From Myxocyprinus asiaticus (Eukaryota; Chordata; Actinopteri; Cypriniformes; Catostomidae): 64,000 bases of DNA. A program made the position numbers and the translations under genes. Shown piece by piece: positions 21,863 through 32,548 of this stretch; within the stretch, counting starts at the first letter, position 1; each line of letters begins with the position of its first letter. Under the pieces are notes generated by a model, which was not told the DNA's origin, ran no database searches, and saw only the letters and a program-made list of their open reading frames with translations. The DNA lies in contig NC_059358.1 in NCBI RefSeq assembly GCF_019703515.2, forward strand, positions 50,397,094 to 50,461,093, given 5' to 3'.

Positions 21863-22530
21863 AAAGGAGTAGTGCACCCAAAAAAGAAATCTCTGTCTTA
21901 TATACTCACTCACATATACTCACGTTCCAAATCAATATGACTTTCTGCAGAACACAAAAGGAGAAATTTTAAAGGATGTTACCATCTCTGATTTCTATAA
22001 AGCATTCTGTTATATTCTATTGATGGTGAATCACCAAAAAAAGCACCCATAAGTATCATAAAAGTACTCCATGTGACTTGTGTGCCATATTTCAAGCCTT
22101 TGAAGGAATACAATCACTTTGTATGAAGAACAACCTGAAATTTATGCCATTATTTACTCTCAAATCGAATCAAATGAAATCATTGATTGAATATTTAATT
22201 TGGGCTCTGTAAACTTGTTGATAAATGATTTGATATGATTTGAGAGTAAATAATGACTTACATTTTGGTCTGTTCAAACAATGTGATCATATGCCTTCAG
22301 AAAACTGATGCATGAACATATTTTGACACTTTTGGGTGCTTTTTTTAAGCTTAAAAATGAGTCACTATCAACTGCTATTTTATGGTAATCAACGATCATG
22401 ACATTTGTAAAAAATTCTCCTTTTTTTTTCTGCAGAAAAAAGAAAGTCATGTGGGTTTGGAATGACTTCAGGGTCAGGAGGAGTAAATAATGGCAGAATT
22501 TTCATTATTGGGGGATCTATTCCTTTAGGC
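21863..22530. mobile_element. Foldback MITE with TTAAAGGA ends
   Basis: The left end TTAAAGGAGTAGTGCACCCA and the right end ATTGGGGGATCTATTCCTTT are imperfect inverted repeats. The middle also pairs (TTACTCTCAAATCGAATCAA against TGATATGATTTGAGAGTAAA around 22157 and 22240). No ORF. This is the very common cyprinid palindromic repeat type; single arms occur near 10.2, 14.5 and 39.2 kb. Confidence 0.7.
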
Positions 22531-23906
22531 GACAGTGTGTGTTTGACTGTCCAGTGGAAGACAGGGAAATGTTCAGGAAACCTGCTTTTAAAACCGTCAT
22601 TATTTTTACAATTTTGTTTGGTACCGTTAGTTGTGCAAAAATGACAAACTTCACCTTTAAAATGAGTGAAGAAATTGAAACACAGATAAATAATTTTTTC
22701 TGTGTTAAATGTTTCGGGTTCAGAAATCCTTAACTTAGTTTTTATCAAATGTAACTAAATTTTGAGTTGATAAAATGATAAACTCCCTCAGCATTATTGT
22801 TTGACGCAGTGTGTATGCACACATTGTAGACTATGTTAGAATTAGTCTACAGAGCTGAAACTCTAGCCTCATTCAAAACGCTATGAAACTTTGTTATCTG
22901 ATGATTTTACCTGGTATTTGATACTTGCCGCAATACAACATGAAAGTATTCCAGATTTCCAAGGAAGCCCATGTAAAACCAAGTTAACTCATTTCCAACT
23001 TTCCCTCTACCTAATCTTCTGTCACTTTAGCAATGTGCATCCCCTGCCTCAGCGGCCAAATGCATTCACCCTGTGATTACAGCTGCATTAGGGACTCACA
23101 GGAATGCATATTGATTGGTGGAGGCCCTTAAAAGTGCATTTTGCAAAACCTCAATCAGCTTTACTCTCACATCACCTAATATCTGAAAATGTGTCTATGG
23201 TGGGCCGCTGGAGTCCCGGTAAGTGTGCGGTAGTAACTGCATACTCTGAAGGCATCTGCTTGCCTGCCATTCAGCCTCCAAAATATAATAAATTAAATAA
23301 ATAACATTTGTTGGGTGACCGGCTCTTTTTCCACACAAATTAGTCCCGGGAATAGAGAAAACAATGTCTTGACCTTAGTGCATAGCAGGATAGTTTACGT
23401 GTTATGTAATAAAGTAGCATTCTTAGCTTGTGAAACTTGTATATTATATAGTGGTATAGTATTAAATGCTCAATGTTGTTGTCAAGGTGTTATCTCACTA
23501 CCCACCGGCCTTTAAGCTGCTTTGAAACTGTAGCATGCCAAGCTACAAGCTACAGACAAGCTACTAACAAAAAGTAGCTTACTACATTAAAGCTATTTAA
23601 ATAAGAACATTATTTTAATTTTCTTCTTTAAATAAATTTTTTTTTAAATAATTTTAAAGAAAATTATTTTAAGCCCAGCAGCACCATAAACTATAAATAT
23701 CAAATAGTCATGACAGATTACAGTTACTTAAGTTTTTTGCGGTTGGTTCCACTAGTGTTTTAACTGCCCCATCTTTTAATACCAGTTCCTTTGCAACTCT
23801 TGATTCCTATTGTGACTGGTTCACAAGCAATTCAGGCTGATATAAGCCAAACACATAATCCGCAGTGAAATGTGCCACACACATATAATACAATCTATAG
23901 TGAAAC
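22531..23906 (+). other. nfatc1: nfatc1 intron between MITE and provirus
   Basis: AT-rich DNA with several short ORFs that show no domain or splice context. I see no gene, RNA or clear repeat boundary. Confidence 0.5.
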
Positions 23907-24581
23907 TGTCGTGGCAGATTCCCCAAAACAGCAATCGAAGCACAGTCGAGTCAAAGATTTCTCAGAGACGCAAAGTTCTGATTCCAAAAATAGACTTATA
24001 TTTCAGAGTAACAATGCCGAGGTGGTCCATGGAGCATCTAAAATGACACTTTAGAACATGCATATTTTATACAGTTTCTGTTCTCCTTATCTCTTTGGGC
24101 GATGGCCTCTTCATCCAATAAAATCATCTTATGCCCCCCTAGTTTCATCACCACCATCTCCCTTCTAGCTGGTCATCCTGACCCAACTTGCTTCAGTGGT
24201 GGCAAAAGCATGAATGTTTCATTTTATATGCATAAAACACACTGTAATCACTTCATATGGTTACATATTTTATATTGACTAACAATCATTACTTTCTGCA
24301 TTAATTTTATTAGTATATTAAATGATTTCCCTTATTACAGTCATTGGTTACACAAAACATCCCTGTAAGATGGAGAAATGTGTGCGCTGCAACAGCAGGT
24401 GTTTGATCCTCAACACACACCCATCTCTCCAGTATTATTACACACATGCATTCATTTCATCTTGTTTCTAGCGCTAATTAACGCACATATATTATCTGCA
24501 TCTTTCAGGCACCAGGTAGTGCATACACATTAATTCAATTATCAAAATGGATTACCTGAATGATTAAATGAAAATATTCCA
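23907..24581 (-). repeat. 3' LTR of the provirus (shorter copy)
   Basis: 675 bp, direct repeat of 31582-32542. Relative to that copy it lacks about 290 bp after GGCACCAGGTAGTGC (near 24527); sequence resumes at the shared CATTAATTCAATTATC. A TATAAAAT-type box on the minus strand lies near 24217-24224. Confidence 0.88.
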
Positions 24582-25133
24582 TATATTACCCCCTTTGGGA
24601 CTTCTACAAAGTCCCACTAACTTAGCCTGACTCAAGAATGCTACTTCACAATCCAGTCCCTTCACCCATCACTTTCTGTTGACCAATTTTAGGTCACACA
24701 GTCTCTCTTATCAATGACCAGATCATGGAACAGCACTCCTGTGGAGCATCAGGACCAAACGTCTCCCCCCACGCTTAACAAGAAAGGAGTAAAAGATCCT
24801 GTCTCCCTCAACCCTACACTCAAGAGAGAGAATATTGTGTTATAAGCATGAGCATGTAAATGGTTCAGCGCTTGCCCGTGGTTTCACGGTTATGTAGAAT
24901 ATAACAGAAAACACCATTCAAAATCATAACATTTTGATTAGAGTAGCATAACAGCACATTGGATATAACAGCATACAGATCAAAATCAGTAAATATTTCA
25001 AAGACATCAAAAATAGTAGAAACCCAACACTAAATAGATATTTTCTTTTAAAGATCCCGTTGACAAAAGATCTTCGACCCAGTTACTTTGCGTAATGTAG
25101 AGGGCCACCACTGGGGAAAGGTTAGGCTAGCAC
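24582..25133 (-). other. Provirus 3' region: polypurine tract, no env
   Basis: Next to the LTR, the minus strand reads AAAGTCCCAAAGGGGGTAAT, a plausible polypurine tract. The remaining ~500 bp has no open frame and no envelope motif. Confidence 0.6.
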
Positions 25134-25277
25134 TTACATCCCAGGGCATGGCTCATCATTCATCTCCTCATATATATCTCCATTGGAGGAATCAGTTTCC
25201 TCCCAATTTGGTCTTTCTGTCCATCCAGGATAGTTGTCATTGTATTGCATTGGACCATTCACATTGATCAATGTCAT
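25134..25277 (-). CDS. Short proviral ORF after integrase, unknown function
   Basis: 47 codons from an ATG at 25277 to TAA at 25134, overlapping the end of the integrase frame by a few bases. It begins MTLINVNGPMQYND and is acidic toward its end (EETDSSNGDIYEEMNDEP). The stop overlaps ATGTAAGT, which resembles a splice donor. Position suggests the leader start of a lost env frame, but that is inference. I do not recognise the protein. Confidence 0.35.
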   Translation of the reverse strand: MTLINVNGPMQYNDNYPGWTERPNWEETDSSNGDIYEEMNDEPCPGM

Positions 25278-25801
25278 CTGCTTCGCTGCTTGAGATCATT
25301 CTTGAAACCAGTACAGGTCTGCAAAGTTGATTGTAGGGAATTCTTGTTCTTCTCCTGGTTCTTGGGGGTCGGTGTGTCTTGGACCTTCGGTGTCTGTTGC
25401 AGCATGTATGTTGTCCTCAGTATCAGGCACATTATAAGGCTCATCTTCCATCTCCTGATGGTCTGTCCGTCTACTTCCCTCTCCACGTATAGTTTATTCT
25501 TGGCCTTCTTCACCTTGTACATTTCTTTCAGCATCATGTGGCCCTTTTCCTGGTATTTCTGGATCTTCAGTATCGCTTCCTTCAGAGAAGGAATTTCATG
25601 CGGGGTTAGATGCATATTTCTGTTAGTCTGCATATGATAGCTCACTAAAGCAAGAGGCAAAGCATCAATCCAATTGAGCTTAGTGCTCACACATATTATG
25701 ATAGGTTTGGCCTTGAGGGTACCATTCACCCTTTCTACCATTCCCTGTGATTGTAGATGATAAACACATCCTAGTCTCTGTTTTATTCTTAGTTGTTGCA
25801 A
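25274..25801 (-). pseudogene. Proviral integrase, C-terminal part of catalytic core and tail
   Basis: 175 codons. QQLRIKQRLGCVYHLQSQGM then VERVNGTLKA carry the third catalytic position (Glu in VERVNG) of the retroviral DDE integrase; LNWIDALPLALVSYHMQTNR follows. The tail after LTPHE is Lys-rich and does not look like the expected SH3-like C-terminal domain, so it may be recombined or simply decayed. The frame is disrupted upstream. Confidence 0.8.
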
Positions 25802-26590
25802 TACTTTCTTACAGTTTGTTGAATAAATGCTGATCCATTGTCTGAACTCATTTCTGATGGTATTCCAAATCTAGGTATTACCTCTCTTGTTAGAAATTTG
25901 ACCACTGTTCCTGTTATCTGATCTGCTTATGGTACTGCTTCCAGCTTTCAGCTAAATCTGTGTACTACCACAAGCATATAGTGCTTTCCTTGCACTCTCT
26001 TTATCATGTCCACATAATCAATAACCAAATGTTTGAATGGTACTTCTGGTACTGGTATGTGACCTATGGGTTATGTTATTCCTTTTCTGACATTGTTTTG
26101 AGCACCGACGTTTTGTGGACAGAAACTCATCAACCTTCGCTTGCAAAAATTGAGACCAATATCCCTATTGTTTAATTTTCCTTATCACTTCCCCCCTTGC
26201 GCAATGGTCAAAACCATGCACATCTGAAATAAGAACATTGAGCAGCAAAGTTGATGCAACAATCTGTCCTTCATGTGAACGCCATGTACCTTGTGAATCT
26301 TTCTTGGCACCCCTATGTTCCCACATAGTGTGTTCGTATGGGCCTGCTTCCTGTTGAATTTGAATTATATCATCCAATTGTGGTTGTGGTTCAGTAAGAA
26401 CCATTGGTGCTAATACTGCTACTTGACAGCCAGAAGCTTTTTTGGCTTCTAAATCTGCTGCATTATTTCCCTTGATGACAAAGTCATTGCCCTTTTTGTG
26501 GGTTTGACATTTAATGATGGCCAGTCTTTAGGTAACATCATTGCAGAAATCAACTGTCCAATCTGTTCTGCATATTGAACTGGGGTTCCA
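25802..26590 (-). pseudogene. Proviral integrase N-terminal and central part, broken
   Basis: The stretch 26165-26404 gives 79 codons ending SDVHGFDHCARGEVIRKIKQ, the start of the HHCC zinc-binding domain (H-x3-H form), before a stop. Toward 25802, pieces of the catalytic core are recognisable in several frames (for example the TDQ-like and DNGS-like region complement near 25830-25860), but no long frame survives. It joins RNase H upstream and the integrase C-terminus downstream. Confidence 0.65.
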
Positions 26591-27562
26591 TCACTTTTTC
26601 TGAAACCTCTTTGTTTCATACAGCTCCAAACAGGTGAAAATGTTAACTGTTTGTCTTTTAGCTAACTGACATGCAGCAGTAAGAGCTTTCAATTCTGCTA
26701 GTTGAGCAGAACAACGCTGAGTAAAATGTTGTGATATTACAGATATAAAGCCATCTCTGTCTTGTTTCACAACTGCATATCCTGCATGATTTCCCAAATG
26801 ATCCCTGAAACAAGAACCATCTACGAAATAAGTGCCATCTGCTTCAGAGATTGGTATAGACTCAAGATCTGGCCTCAACCTAGTGAATACTAATGAATTG
26901 GCCACGCAATCATGCGGTGTTCCTTCATGGGCTAAAGGAATCAATTCAGCTGGGTTAACAGTATTACATCGCTTGATGGTGACATCTGGATATGTAAGGA
27001 GCGATGCATATGTTAGAATGCGAGCTTGAGTCAAAACAAATTTGCCCTGTTCAGTTAGTTCCACAATTTTGTGATGCATATATATAATCACTGGATATCC
27101 CATAGTTATTGTTGAAGCTTTCTCATATGTGTAATGTGCAGCTGCAAGGCCCTGTTGGAGACATGGTGGGTAGCCCTGAGCTACACTATCCAATTTGGTG
27201 CTATAATAAGCTATGGGCTGTTTTTCCCTTCCACTGCATGTTTCTTGCATCAACACTGCCGACGCATATCCATCAACCCTATTAGCAACATACAAATGAA
27301 ATGGTTTAGTGTAGTCTGGCGTAGCAAAGGTAGGTGCTTTTTGGAGTTCTTTCTTTATCAACTCAAATGCTAGCAATGCATCATTACTCCATGTTAATGG
27401 CATATTCAAATTCTTTAACCCTGCTTGTTTCATGATTTCGCCCAATGGTGCAGTTTTTACTGCATACTCCTCTATCCAGTCTGCACTAAAAACAGTCATT
27501 CTCAAAAAGGTCATAATTTGACCTACTGTTTGAGGCAATGGCGCTTTAATTATGCCTTCCAA
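26591..27562 (-). pseudogene. Proviral RT connection and RNase H
   Basis: 323 codons. The first half (MTFLRMTVFSADWIEEYA, then PFHLYVANRVDGYASAVLMQ and KQPIAYYSTKLDSVAQGYPP) is the RT thumb/connection region of retroviral Pol. The second half (TYFVDGSCFRDHLGNHAGYA and QRCSAQLAELKALTAACQLA) is RNase H with the D in FVDGS and the E in AELKAL. The last catalytic Asp block is not in frame. It is separated from the RT palm by a stop/frameshift at about 27563-27606. Confidence 0.88.
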
Positions 27563-27606
27563 TTGGGCTGGAACTATGGCTTTTGTTCCTTAGGCTACCA
27601 GTCATC

Positions 27607-28323
27607 CTAGTATTCAACCTGTGGTTGACAGTACTGCAATTTAGTTTTTGAAGGCTTGTGGCCTCCTTGAGCCAATTTTTTTAGCACTGCGATGGAATCT
27701 TTGTGACACTGCTCCAACGAAGTGGAACAAATCATCAGATCATCCACATATTGTAGTAACGTACTGTCTATCACAAGATCTTCCAAATCAATCTTAAGTA
27801 CCTGGTTGAACACATGTGGCGAATGTTTGAAACCCTGTGGCATTCTGGTATAAGTATACTGTTTGTTACCATACGTAAATTCAAACAGATGTCTGCTCTC
27901 CTTGGCCAATGGAACACTGAAAAATGCAGAACAAAGATCAGTTACAGTAAAATATTTTGCATCAGTAGGAACATTCGTTAGCAGTGTGTGAGGATTGGGA
28001 ACATTAGCTTTCCAATCTTCTACTATGTCATTAACTGCTCTCAAATCATGTACAAGATGCCATTTAGATTTGTCTGTTTTCGCAACAGGTAAAATTGGAA
28101 TATTACAGTAGCTTTCTGTCTCTACTAATACTCCTGCCTCAACCAATCCTTCAGTTGTGTTTTTAATGCCTTGTTCGGCCTCTGGTCGCAGTGGGTATTG
28201 TGATTTTCTTGGCAAACAAACACCTGTATCATGTTTCGACCATAATTCGGTTGGTACCTGATGTTCCATTTCATCGAACAGTTCATCGATTACATTTTCT
28301 GCTGATTCTGGTACTGTTGACAT
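27607..28323 (-). pseudogene. Proviral reverse transcriptase, fingers and palm
   Basis: 238 codons. Conserved blocks: HLVHDLRAVNDIV (about 88-100), YFTVTDLCSAFFSVPL with the first catalytic Asp, RMPQGFKHSPHVFNQ and LLQYVDDLMICS with the YVDD pair encoded at 27739-27750. All three catalytic Asp residues are present in this piece. YVDD and the following text fit gamma/epsilon-type retroviruses. The frame is offset by one from the protease-side frame at an A-run near 28340. No ATG start is needed, as this would be part of a Pol polyprotein. Confidence 0.9.
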
Positions 28324-28330
28324 TTGTTTT

Positions 28331-29203
28331 TCAGTTTTTTTTATTTATGATTACTTCCTGTGGAATACCTGTCATTACCGCTCCACACAAAATCTTAATG
28401 TAAGCTTTGTCAGCTGAATGAAAAATCAATGGGTTAATAGCTGGTTCCCATATACATTGTTTAGCTTTTTTCATCATCTGTCCCAAATCTTTTGATTCCC
28501 AGTCTTTTCCTACATACAATGAAATATGTGGAACTGAGTTTGGTACATTGAACCATTCTGTCACAAACTCACATTCGTCTATGTTCATAGTCGCTCCTTG
28601 TTTACCTATTATGATGTATTGTAAGGTCAACTGTATTTTTTGCCCTTTAGTTCCTTCCTGCCATTTCTTTTCTTTCTCAAAGTCTCTTGTTGGATCATAC
28701 ATCATTGTACAATGAAATTCTGATTTTGGTGAATATGCACCAGGGATCTGAGCCCTGATAAACTTTCCCCACTTACTGATTGTCGTTCTTACCTCATCTT
28801 CTATCTGACCTAACCAATACACATTTGCACCTGGCTCACATACCATCATTTGTGTCCCTATTTCTTTTATGTCAATATAGACTCCTTCTGGATTACACCA
28901 AATTTGCAGTCCAAATTTACATAATGCGTCTCTTCCTAACAAATTGACAGGAGTTTGGTCTGATAGAAGAATTGGTAGAGATACATTTTTATATTCGGTT
29001 TGTAGACTGACTGGAGCTGTCACAGGAATTAGCTTAGTTTTATCCGAGGAACCTACTGTCTTTGCCAATTTTCCAGACATGGGGAGATGAGAGGCATAAT
29101 TTGAATTTACACAAGTGTAAGTGGTAAATTCTATCAACATGGGTGTGACTTTACCCTCTATTTTAACCTGCAGCATAGGTTCTTGATCAGCTTCTGTTGT
29201 CAA
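28331..29203 (-). pseudogene. Proviral protease remnant plus possible 2H-phosphoesterase-like domain
   Basis: 290 open codons. Residues ~10-100 are retropepsin-like: LLGRDALCKFG (88-98) is the usual C-terminal block, but where D-(T/S)-G-A should stand the text is LIEFTTYTC (23-31), so the catalytic Asp and Gly are gone. Residues ~110-275 are not protease or RT. They contain FHCTMM (His 164) and PHISLY (His 226), two H-x-(T/S)-hydrophobic motifs 62 residues apart with strand-like flanks, which is the signature of 2H phosphoesterases (LigT/AKAP7-like folds). The second motif is followed by KDLGQMMKKAK. I recall similar text in other fish retroviral Pol sequences, so the domain is probably inherited rather than chance. 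The catalytic role is inference. Confidence 0.6.
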
Positions 29204-29280
29204 AATTGGAAGCTGACTCTCCCCTGTAGGATTCTCTGGGCACCCCTAGTACCCTAAATTAGGATCTGACCTTATCTCTC

Positions 29281-29868
29281 TCATTTCTCCTTCACTATCT
29301 TCATCTTCCCTTCTTCTTCATCCAATATCTCCCATCCTGAACCTTCTTTGTACTGTTCTTTTGACTTCCTCAGTGCCTCCTTCACTTGTTTATAACAATC
29401 CAAATCTAACTCCCTCTGTCTTCTTTCAGCTCGTTCCCTTTCTGGAGTTCTTTCTGTGCTTACTCTACATTCATCTATCTCTACTTCCCCTTTTACGTCG
29501 ACCTCTCCAATCACTTCCATTGTTCCTCTCATCATCGGGAACTGACCACCTGAGGGCGCATAAGGAAGAGGTTTAACAAGCACTTCTGCTAGTTTTTCAT
29601 CTGTCTTTTTGTCTTCATCTTTCAGCATTTTTCTTGCCTGTATTATGTTTCTCAAAAAGTTTTCTCCTTCTTTTTTAAACATTGTCAACACTTCCTGTTC
29701 TCTTTCTCTTTTAATCATTCTCTTTTTATGCTTATCGTTCACTTTATAGTTCTTTATCAATGTTTCCATCTCCTCACAAACTGTCACAGCAAATGTTCCC
29801 TCTTTTGGCCATTTTGTATTCAAATTTTTGGATCTTTTTTCCCATTTCTTTGAGATTTTATCAATCAA
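29281..29868 (-). pseudogene. Proviral Gag N-terminal (matrix-like) fragment
   Basis: 195 codons, highly charged and helical (ISKKWEKRSKN, KKRMIKREREQEVLTMFKKE), with a PLPYAPSGGQFPMMRG segment (about 99-115) that could be the matrix/linker proline-rich part, then an ERERAERRQRELDLD coiled-coil-like end. The frame stays open upstream, without an ATG, to about 29997. It stops 78 bp before the protease frame, so capsid and zinc knuckle are absent. The Gag assignment is by position and composition. Confidence 0.55.
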
Positions 29869-29997
29869 TTCTCTACACAGTGGATTTCTAGATATCCAAA
29901 CACTGGAGTGTTTTCCATGATTATACCTTATCGTAATGTAACAACACTTATCTTCAATACAACCTTTGTTTAAAATCCAGTTACTTAGTTGTCTTTA

Positions 29998-31581
29998 GTT
30001 TAAAGCGATACACTGGACTCTTTATTGTTTGTCCAGATAATGTGATTTCCCAGATGAAATTCAATCACTTTAAAGTTCTTTATAATTTCAATATTCTTAC
30101 TTCTCACTGTGATATGAATTTTAACTCTAAGCACAGTTGTACAACTTGAATGTATAAATTCCCTGTATGAAGTCAAATAAACTTCTATGCTACAGACTGG
30201 TTTGGGAGTTATGATCTGGCACGTGTCCAACAATAACAACAGGTCCTCTTTCTCAGTTTGGTTAATCTTGTACTTCTTATCACACTTCCTTCGTGGCATG
30301 AAAAGAACAGCCCAAGGCTAAATTTTGTCAAGCCAGTTAAGAGTGCACATTTAGTTTTATGGGATACAGCTGTGTTGTCTCACCATTTTTATTCTTTATC
30401 CTATTGTCGATTTATACTGTATTACATTTACCCATCCATATTCTTCATCACTGATACTAACTCCACTATCATACAACCAGGATATCTTTTAAGTGCCCTC
30501 TCTGCCTCTAATGGTCGGATTTCTTCTACCTGATATATTGATGGAAAGTCGAGAATAGGCCTAAATAGATTTTCTTTTCTGTAAATTACATATATACTCC
30601 ACATTAGTTATGCAGCAGAGGTTGAGTCTCTGTATCTGGATCACAAATTCTACAATTTGAAGAATGACCAAACAATCTACAAATCCAATATCTTGGAGCA
30701 TTTTTAGTTTTCTCTTTGTTTACAAAGAAAATACCTTTCCAAATTTTCACAAGGGACAGGCTTTCATTCCCAACATTCATTCAACATATAAAAGACAAAC
30801 TTTGTCTATTAGACAACATTTACTCCATTAATTGTGTCCCTTTATGATAGGGCTCATGAAACATTCCATTCACATCTGTCCCTTTATAATAGGGCTCATG
30901 AAACATTCCATTCACATCTGTCCCTTTATGATAGGGCTTATGAAACATACATTCTATGTTCCTTATTATTTTTAAGGAATCATCATACATTCCAGTCCCT
31001 CTACTGTGCTCATGAACTCATTCACACTTTTACAAACAATCGTACTTCACAGTCACTTCACACACACTTTCAGACACAGATACAAACACTCTCACAAACA
31101 CAGAAACTTTCACACTTTTTACAAATACAAGGCCTTAATAAACACATAGCTCTCAAAAATATAATTAAATTCTAAAACACAACTATTTTACCGCCTCTCT
31201 TAGGCATCCTACCAAGCAGCCTTTCTCGCCTATTCACTTTCTCGACACGACGAAAAGCAGTATTAGCAGGATTTTTGCCTGCCCGTGCAGCCCTCTTGCT
31301 AATATAGCAGAGCAGTATCCATAGGACTTTCTTTTCCTGCCTACCTATGCAGACCTCTTATTACTACGCAATAGAGTGGTATCCGTAGGAATTTCTACAC
31401 ATTAATTTATCTGAAATTTTCACTGTTATCCATCAAGGCCCACTTAATAGTAAAACACAAATGTTTGCATGCAAATAAATTCTTTTGGAATCAGAAATTT
31501 GTCTGTTCTTTAATTTGGAGAAGCTTTTTTAAGAATTCTCTTACCACTATGGGCAGACCTGTGACGAACTATGATGAATTA
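29998..31581 (-). other. Provirus 5' leader with tandem repeats
   Basis: Lies between the 5' LTR and Gag. A 99-codon ORF (30000-30299, begins MPRRKCDKKYKINQ) has no motif I recognise. A 42-bp tandem repeat sits at 30835-30955, and a looser duplication of about 65-90 bp at 31230-31400. The sequence next to the LTR (complement of 31550-31581) shows no clear TGG-type tRNA primer site. Confidence 0.55.
30835..30955. repeat. 42-bp tandem repeat, about 2.8 copies
   Basis: Copies start at 30835, 30877 and 30919. Each begins TGTCCCTTTAT(G/A)ATAGGGCT and continues CATGAAACATTCCATTC; the third copy decays after ATGAAACAT. Confidence 0.93.
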
Positions 31582-32542
31582 TGTCATGGCAGATTCCCCA
31601 AAACAGCAATCGAAGCACAGTCGAGTCAAAGATTTCTCAGAGATGCAAAGTTCTGATTCCAAAAATAGACTTTGATTACAGAGTAACAAAGCCGAGGTGG
31701 TCCATGGATCATCTAAAATTATACTTTAGAACATGCATATTTTATACAGTTTCTGTTCTCCTTTTCTCTTTGGGTGATGGCCTCTTCATCCAATAAAATC
31801 ATCCTATGCCCCCCTAGTTTCATCACCACCATCTCCCTTCTAGCTGGTCATCCTGACCCAATTTGCTTCAATGGTGGCTTGCTTCATTTTATATGCATAA
31901 AACACACTGTAATCACTTCATATGGTTACATATTTTATATTGACTCACAATCATTACTTTCTGCATTAATTCTATTAGTATATTAAATGATTTCCCTTAT
32001 TACAGTTGTTGGTTACACAAAACATCCCTGTAAGATGGAGAAATGTGTGCGCTGCAACAGGAGGTGTTTGATCCTCAACACACACCCATCTCTCCAGTAT
32101 TATTACACACATACATTTGTTTCATCTCGTTTCTAGCACTAATTAACGCACATATATTATCTGCATCTTTCAGGCACCAGGTAGTGCCTGGCTCTGCTCT
32201 AATTAAAACATTAGATCATCCTTTTAGTATCGACACACACACCTCCTTCTGGGTTATTCACAGAAAGGGTCATACAGAGAGATATAGAGAGAGGCTGTAA
32301 TTCGCCATAGAGAAATTAAGTTGTATTTCTCCACTGATTTGCTCTTTGATTATTAAATTGAATAAATGATAATTAAATCAATAAATGAATGATTAAATAT
32401 CTAACATATTGAATAATATTCATAATGCAGTTATTCATAGTACATTGATTACACATTGTCATTTTTAGATCATTGCATATTGCATACATATTAATTCAAT
32501 TATCAAAATGGATTAACCGAATGATTAAATGAAAATATTCCA
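31582..32542 (-). repeat. 5' LTR of the provirus (longer copy)
   Basis: 961 bp, TG...CA, oriented minus. It keeps a 290-bp segment (about 32196-32488) missing from the other copy. A TATAAAAT box on the minus strand lies at 31887-31894, followed downstream by the shared GTGTTTGATCCTCAACACAC region on the U3 side. Confidence 0.88.
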
Positions 32543-32548
32543 TAAAAC

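Larger units (their letters stand above)
23907..32542 (-). mobile_element. Degraded endogenous retrovirus (gamma/epsilon-like), antisense to nfatc1
   Basis: Two long direct repeats bound an internal region whose minus strand carries, in order, a leader, a Gag N-terminal part, a protease region, RT, RNase H and integrase. The LTRs share TGTC(A/G)TGGCAGATTCCCC and ATTCCA termini on the + strand. Six-base flanks TGAAAC (23901-23906) and TAAAAC (32543-32548) look like a target duplication with one change. The coding parts are broken by frameshifts. Capsid, nucleocapsid and envelope are missing. A polypurine tract (complement of CCCCCTTT, about 24589-24596) sits next to the 3' LTR. YVDD in RT and the integrase text place it with vertebrate retroviruses, not gypsy elements. 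It cannot encode a virus. Confidence 0.88.

Noticed and set aside
28335..28350. A(8)-C run between the protease-side and RT frames, considered as a programmed -1 frameshift site
   Set aside because: The RT frame is in the +1 register relative to the upstream frame, so a -1 slip at this run would not reach it; a one-base change in the A-run is simpler.
30835..30955. Regular repeats considered as a CRISPR-like array
   Set aside because: They are direct tandem repeats without unique spacers, in a eukaryotic provirus.
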